Translations under genes and position numbers: made by a program
Assembly (NCBI GenBank): GCA_951799405.1
Contig: OX637353.1
Span: 4,154,001-4,218,000, forward strand
Reading direction: 5' to 3'
Length of the DNA: 64,000 bases
From: Agapetus fuscipes
Taxonomy: Eukaryota; Arthropoda; Insecta; Trichoptera; Glossosomatidae
Part shown: piece by piece, positions 63,140-64,000 of the stretch
Position numbering within the stretch: position 1 is the first letter of the stretch
How the letters are laid out: each line of letters begins with the position of its first letter
Notes under the pieces: model-generated
What the model saw: the letters and a program-made list of their open reading frames with translations, nothing else
Told to the model about the DNA's origin: nothing
Databases searched by the model: none

Positions 63140-63395
63140 GAATTATGATCCTTGACTGATAGGTTGGTACGAGGCTGACCACCCGTGCTGTAAAAATCGG
63201 TTCACTTTTGCCAATGTCACCCCGGTTCAGGGAACGGCGGCAGGAGTTGCAAGGTTTATGTCCATGTGAGGTTTTCTTTATTTGTATGCACACATGCAGA
63301 ATGTGTAGGCGCGAACCTACATGTGCCTGTCTGTAGTCATGCATTTCATATGAGCCTTAAATGTTAACATATCCTTGCAGCTTAGATTATAGATA
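63140..63395 (+). repeat. Tail B: 3' end of RTE-like LINE
   Basis: Plus-strand copy from CCTTGACTGATAGGTTGG to TTAGATTATAGATAG. Close to the copy at 22190-22437, sharing GGCGCGAACCTACATGTGCC, so these two belong to one subfamily. No RT part. Confidence 0.8.
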
Positions 63396-63429
63396 GAAAA
63401 AGGAGTTTGGATATAACAATGATAAAAAA

Positions 63430-63556
63430 TTTCAACCCAGCGAAGAGCAAATATGAAAAACGAAATATTTTTTCATGCTCTGCTGGGTTTCGAACCCACT
63501 ACCTTCCAATCACGAGTCCAAAGTGTTCACCACTAGACTAAGGACCGGTCCAAGCC
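63430..63556 (-). repeat. SINE family C, tRNA head and body
   Basis: Minus strand: GGACCGGTCCTTAGTCTAGT, Box B GGGTTCGAAACCC, then the body with TTTGCTCTTCGCTGGGTTG. No 5S-like sequence precedes it, unlike the copy at 60495-60763, so the 5S part is either lost here or gained there. Confidence 0.75.
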
Positions 63557-64000
63557 GGTGGATATTGTGGGTGTTGCTTTAGAGTGTAGCTGGAGCAAGA
63601 ACGGTCCGCGTTATAATACGTCTTGACAATTTATGGCTATGACGAAAGCGAATGGCTATTTAACGGTCTGATGCACCTAATGGCATCACGTTGCGCCGCC
63701 ATGACACTTTTGCACCGACACGTTATGTTACGGCCGCGTTCATGAAACCGCGCCGTGTGAGCGGGGCTTAAGAATTTAACGCCGCATTGTTGTCATCATC
63801 GGAAATGATTTAAGGGCTATAGTGTTCTCGTATCTAAGCTGCAGGAATGCATTTATTTTTAAAATAACTTTCCATGCACAATGCACAATACACGTATAAA
63901 AAACATGTTTAGGATCATACATAAGAGCGAAAACCTGAACCTAAAATGAACGTTTACTGTTCAATACTTTCTAAAATGTAAGTGATATTGGAATTCAAAA
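63557..64000. other. No gene; GC-rich scrap near 63690-63770
   Basis: CCGCGCCGTGTGAGCGGGGC resembles the end of a GC-rich MITE, but I see no partner end within the window. Confidence 0.35.

Overview
The window is AT-rich eukaryotic DNA made almost entirely of mobile elements and their remains. I find no host protein-coding gene that I can defend. The element mix (BEL/Pao LTR retrotransposon, Penelope-like element with a GIY-YIG domain, CR1/L2/RTE-type LINEs, Helitron, hAT, PIF/Harbinger, tRNA- and 5S-derived SINEs) fits an arthropod, probably an insect. The species cannot be fixed from the sequence. The longer intact reading frames are all retroelement genes.

Layout. 1-16.4 kb: mostly unannotated AT-rich DNA with short dispersed repeats: SINE family A (tRNA-headed, about 340 bp), the 3' tail of an RTE-like LINE ('tail B'), a Penelope-like fragment at 10.7-12.0 kb, a PIF/Harbinger derivative at 12.2-13.0 kb and small inverted-repeat elements. 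16.4-21.6 kb: a nearly complete two-ORF LINE on the minus strand with a PHD/zinc-knuckle ORF1 and an endonuclease-RT ORF2. Its ORF1 stop is UGA-CUA and the frame then stays open to the ORF2 start. 22.2-23.5 kb: an RTE-like LINE fragment split by a SINE A. 25.8-29.0 kb and 54.3-56.9 kb: two copies of one Helitron-like element whose middle is a tandem array of about 263 bp units made from tail B. The first copy also holds a hAT insertion with a clean 8-bp target duplication. 30.0-38.3 kb: a BEL/Pao element arranged LTR-internal-LTR-partial internal, its gag-pol frame broken by a single in-frame stop. 40.7 kb: a double-hairpin MITE. 50.1-52.6 kb: a 5'-truncated L2-type LINE. 52.7-54.1 kb: a 5'-truncated CR1/Jockey-group LINE whose poly(A) starts at its stop codon. 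58.9-59.5 kb: a near-perfect palindrome of about 630 bp. 60.5-60.8 kb: a composite 5S rRNA-tRNA SINE. 61.0-62.1 kb: an L2-like non-autonomous element encoding a small predicted membrane protein.

The elements are connected. RT fragments at 9.0, 22.6-23.5 and 43.6-43.8 kb are each followed by tail B in the same order, so tail B is the 3' end of that LINE; the Helitron arrays are amplified copies of it. L2-type 3' ends occur at 6.5, 45.2, 52.5 and 62.1 kb, suggesting that the L2 machinery moves short derivatives in trans. The candidates most worth following are the readthrough-type LINE junction, the Helitron that amplified a LINE tail, the 5S-tRNA SINE, and the L2-like element with a membrane-protein ORF.
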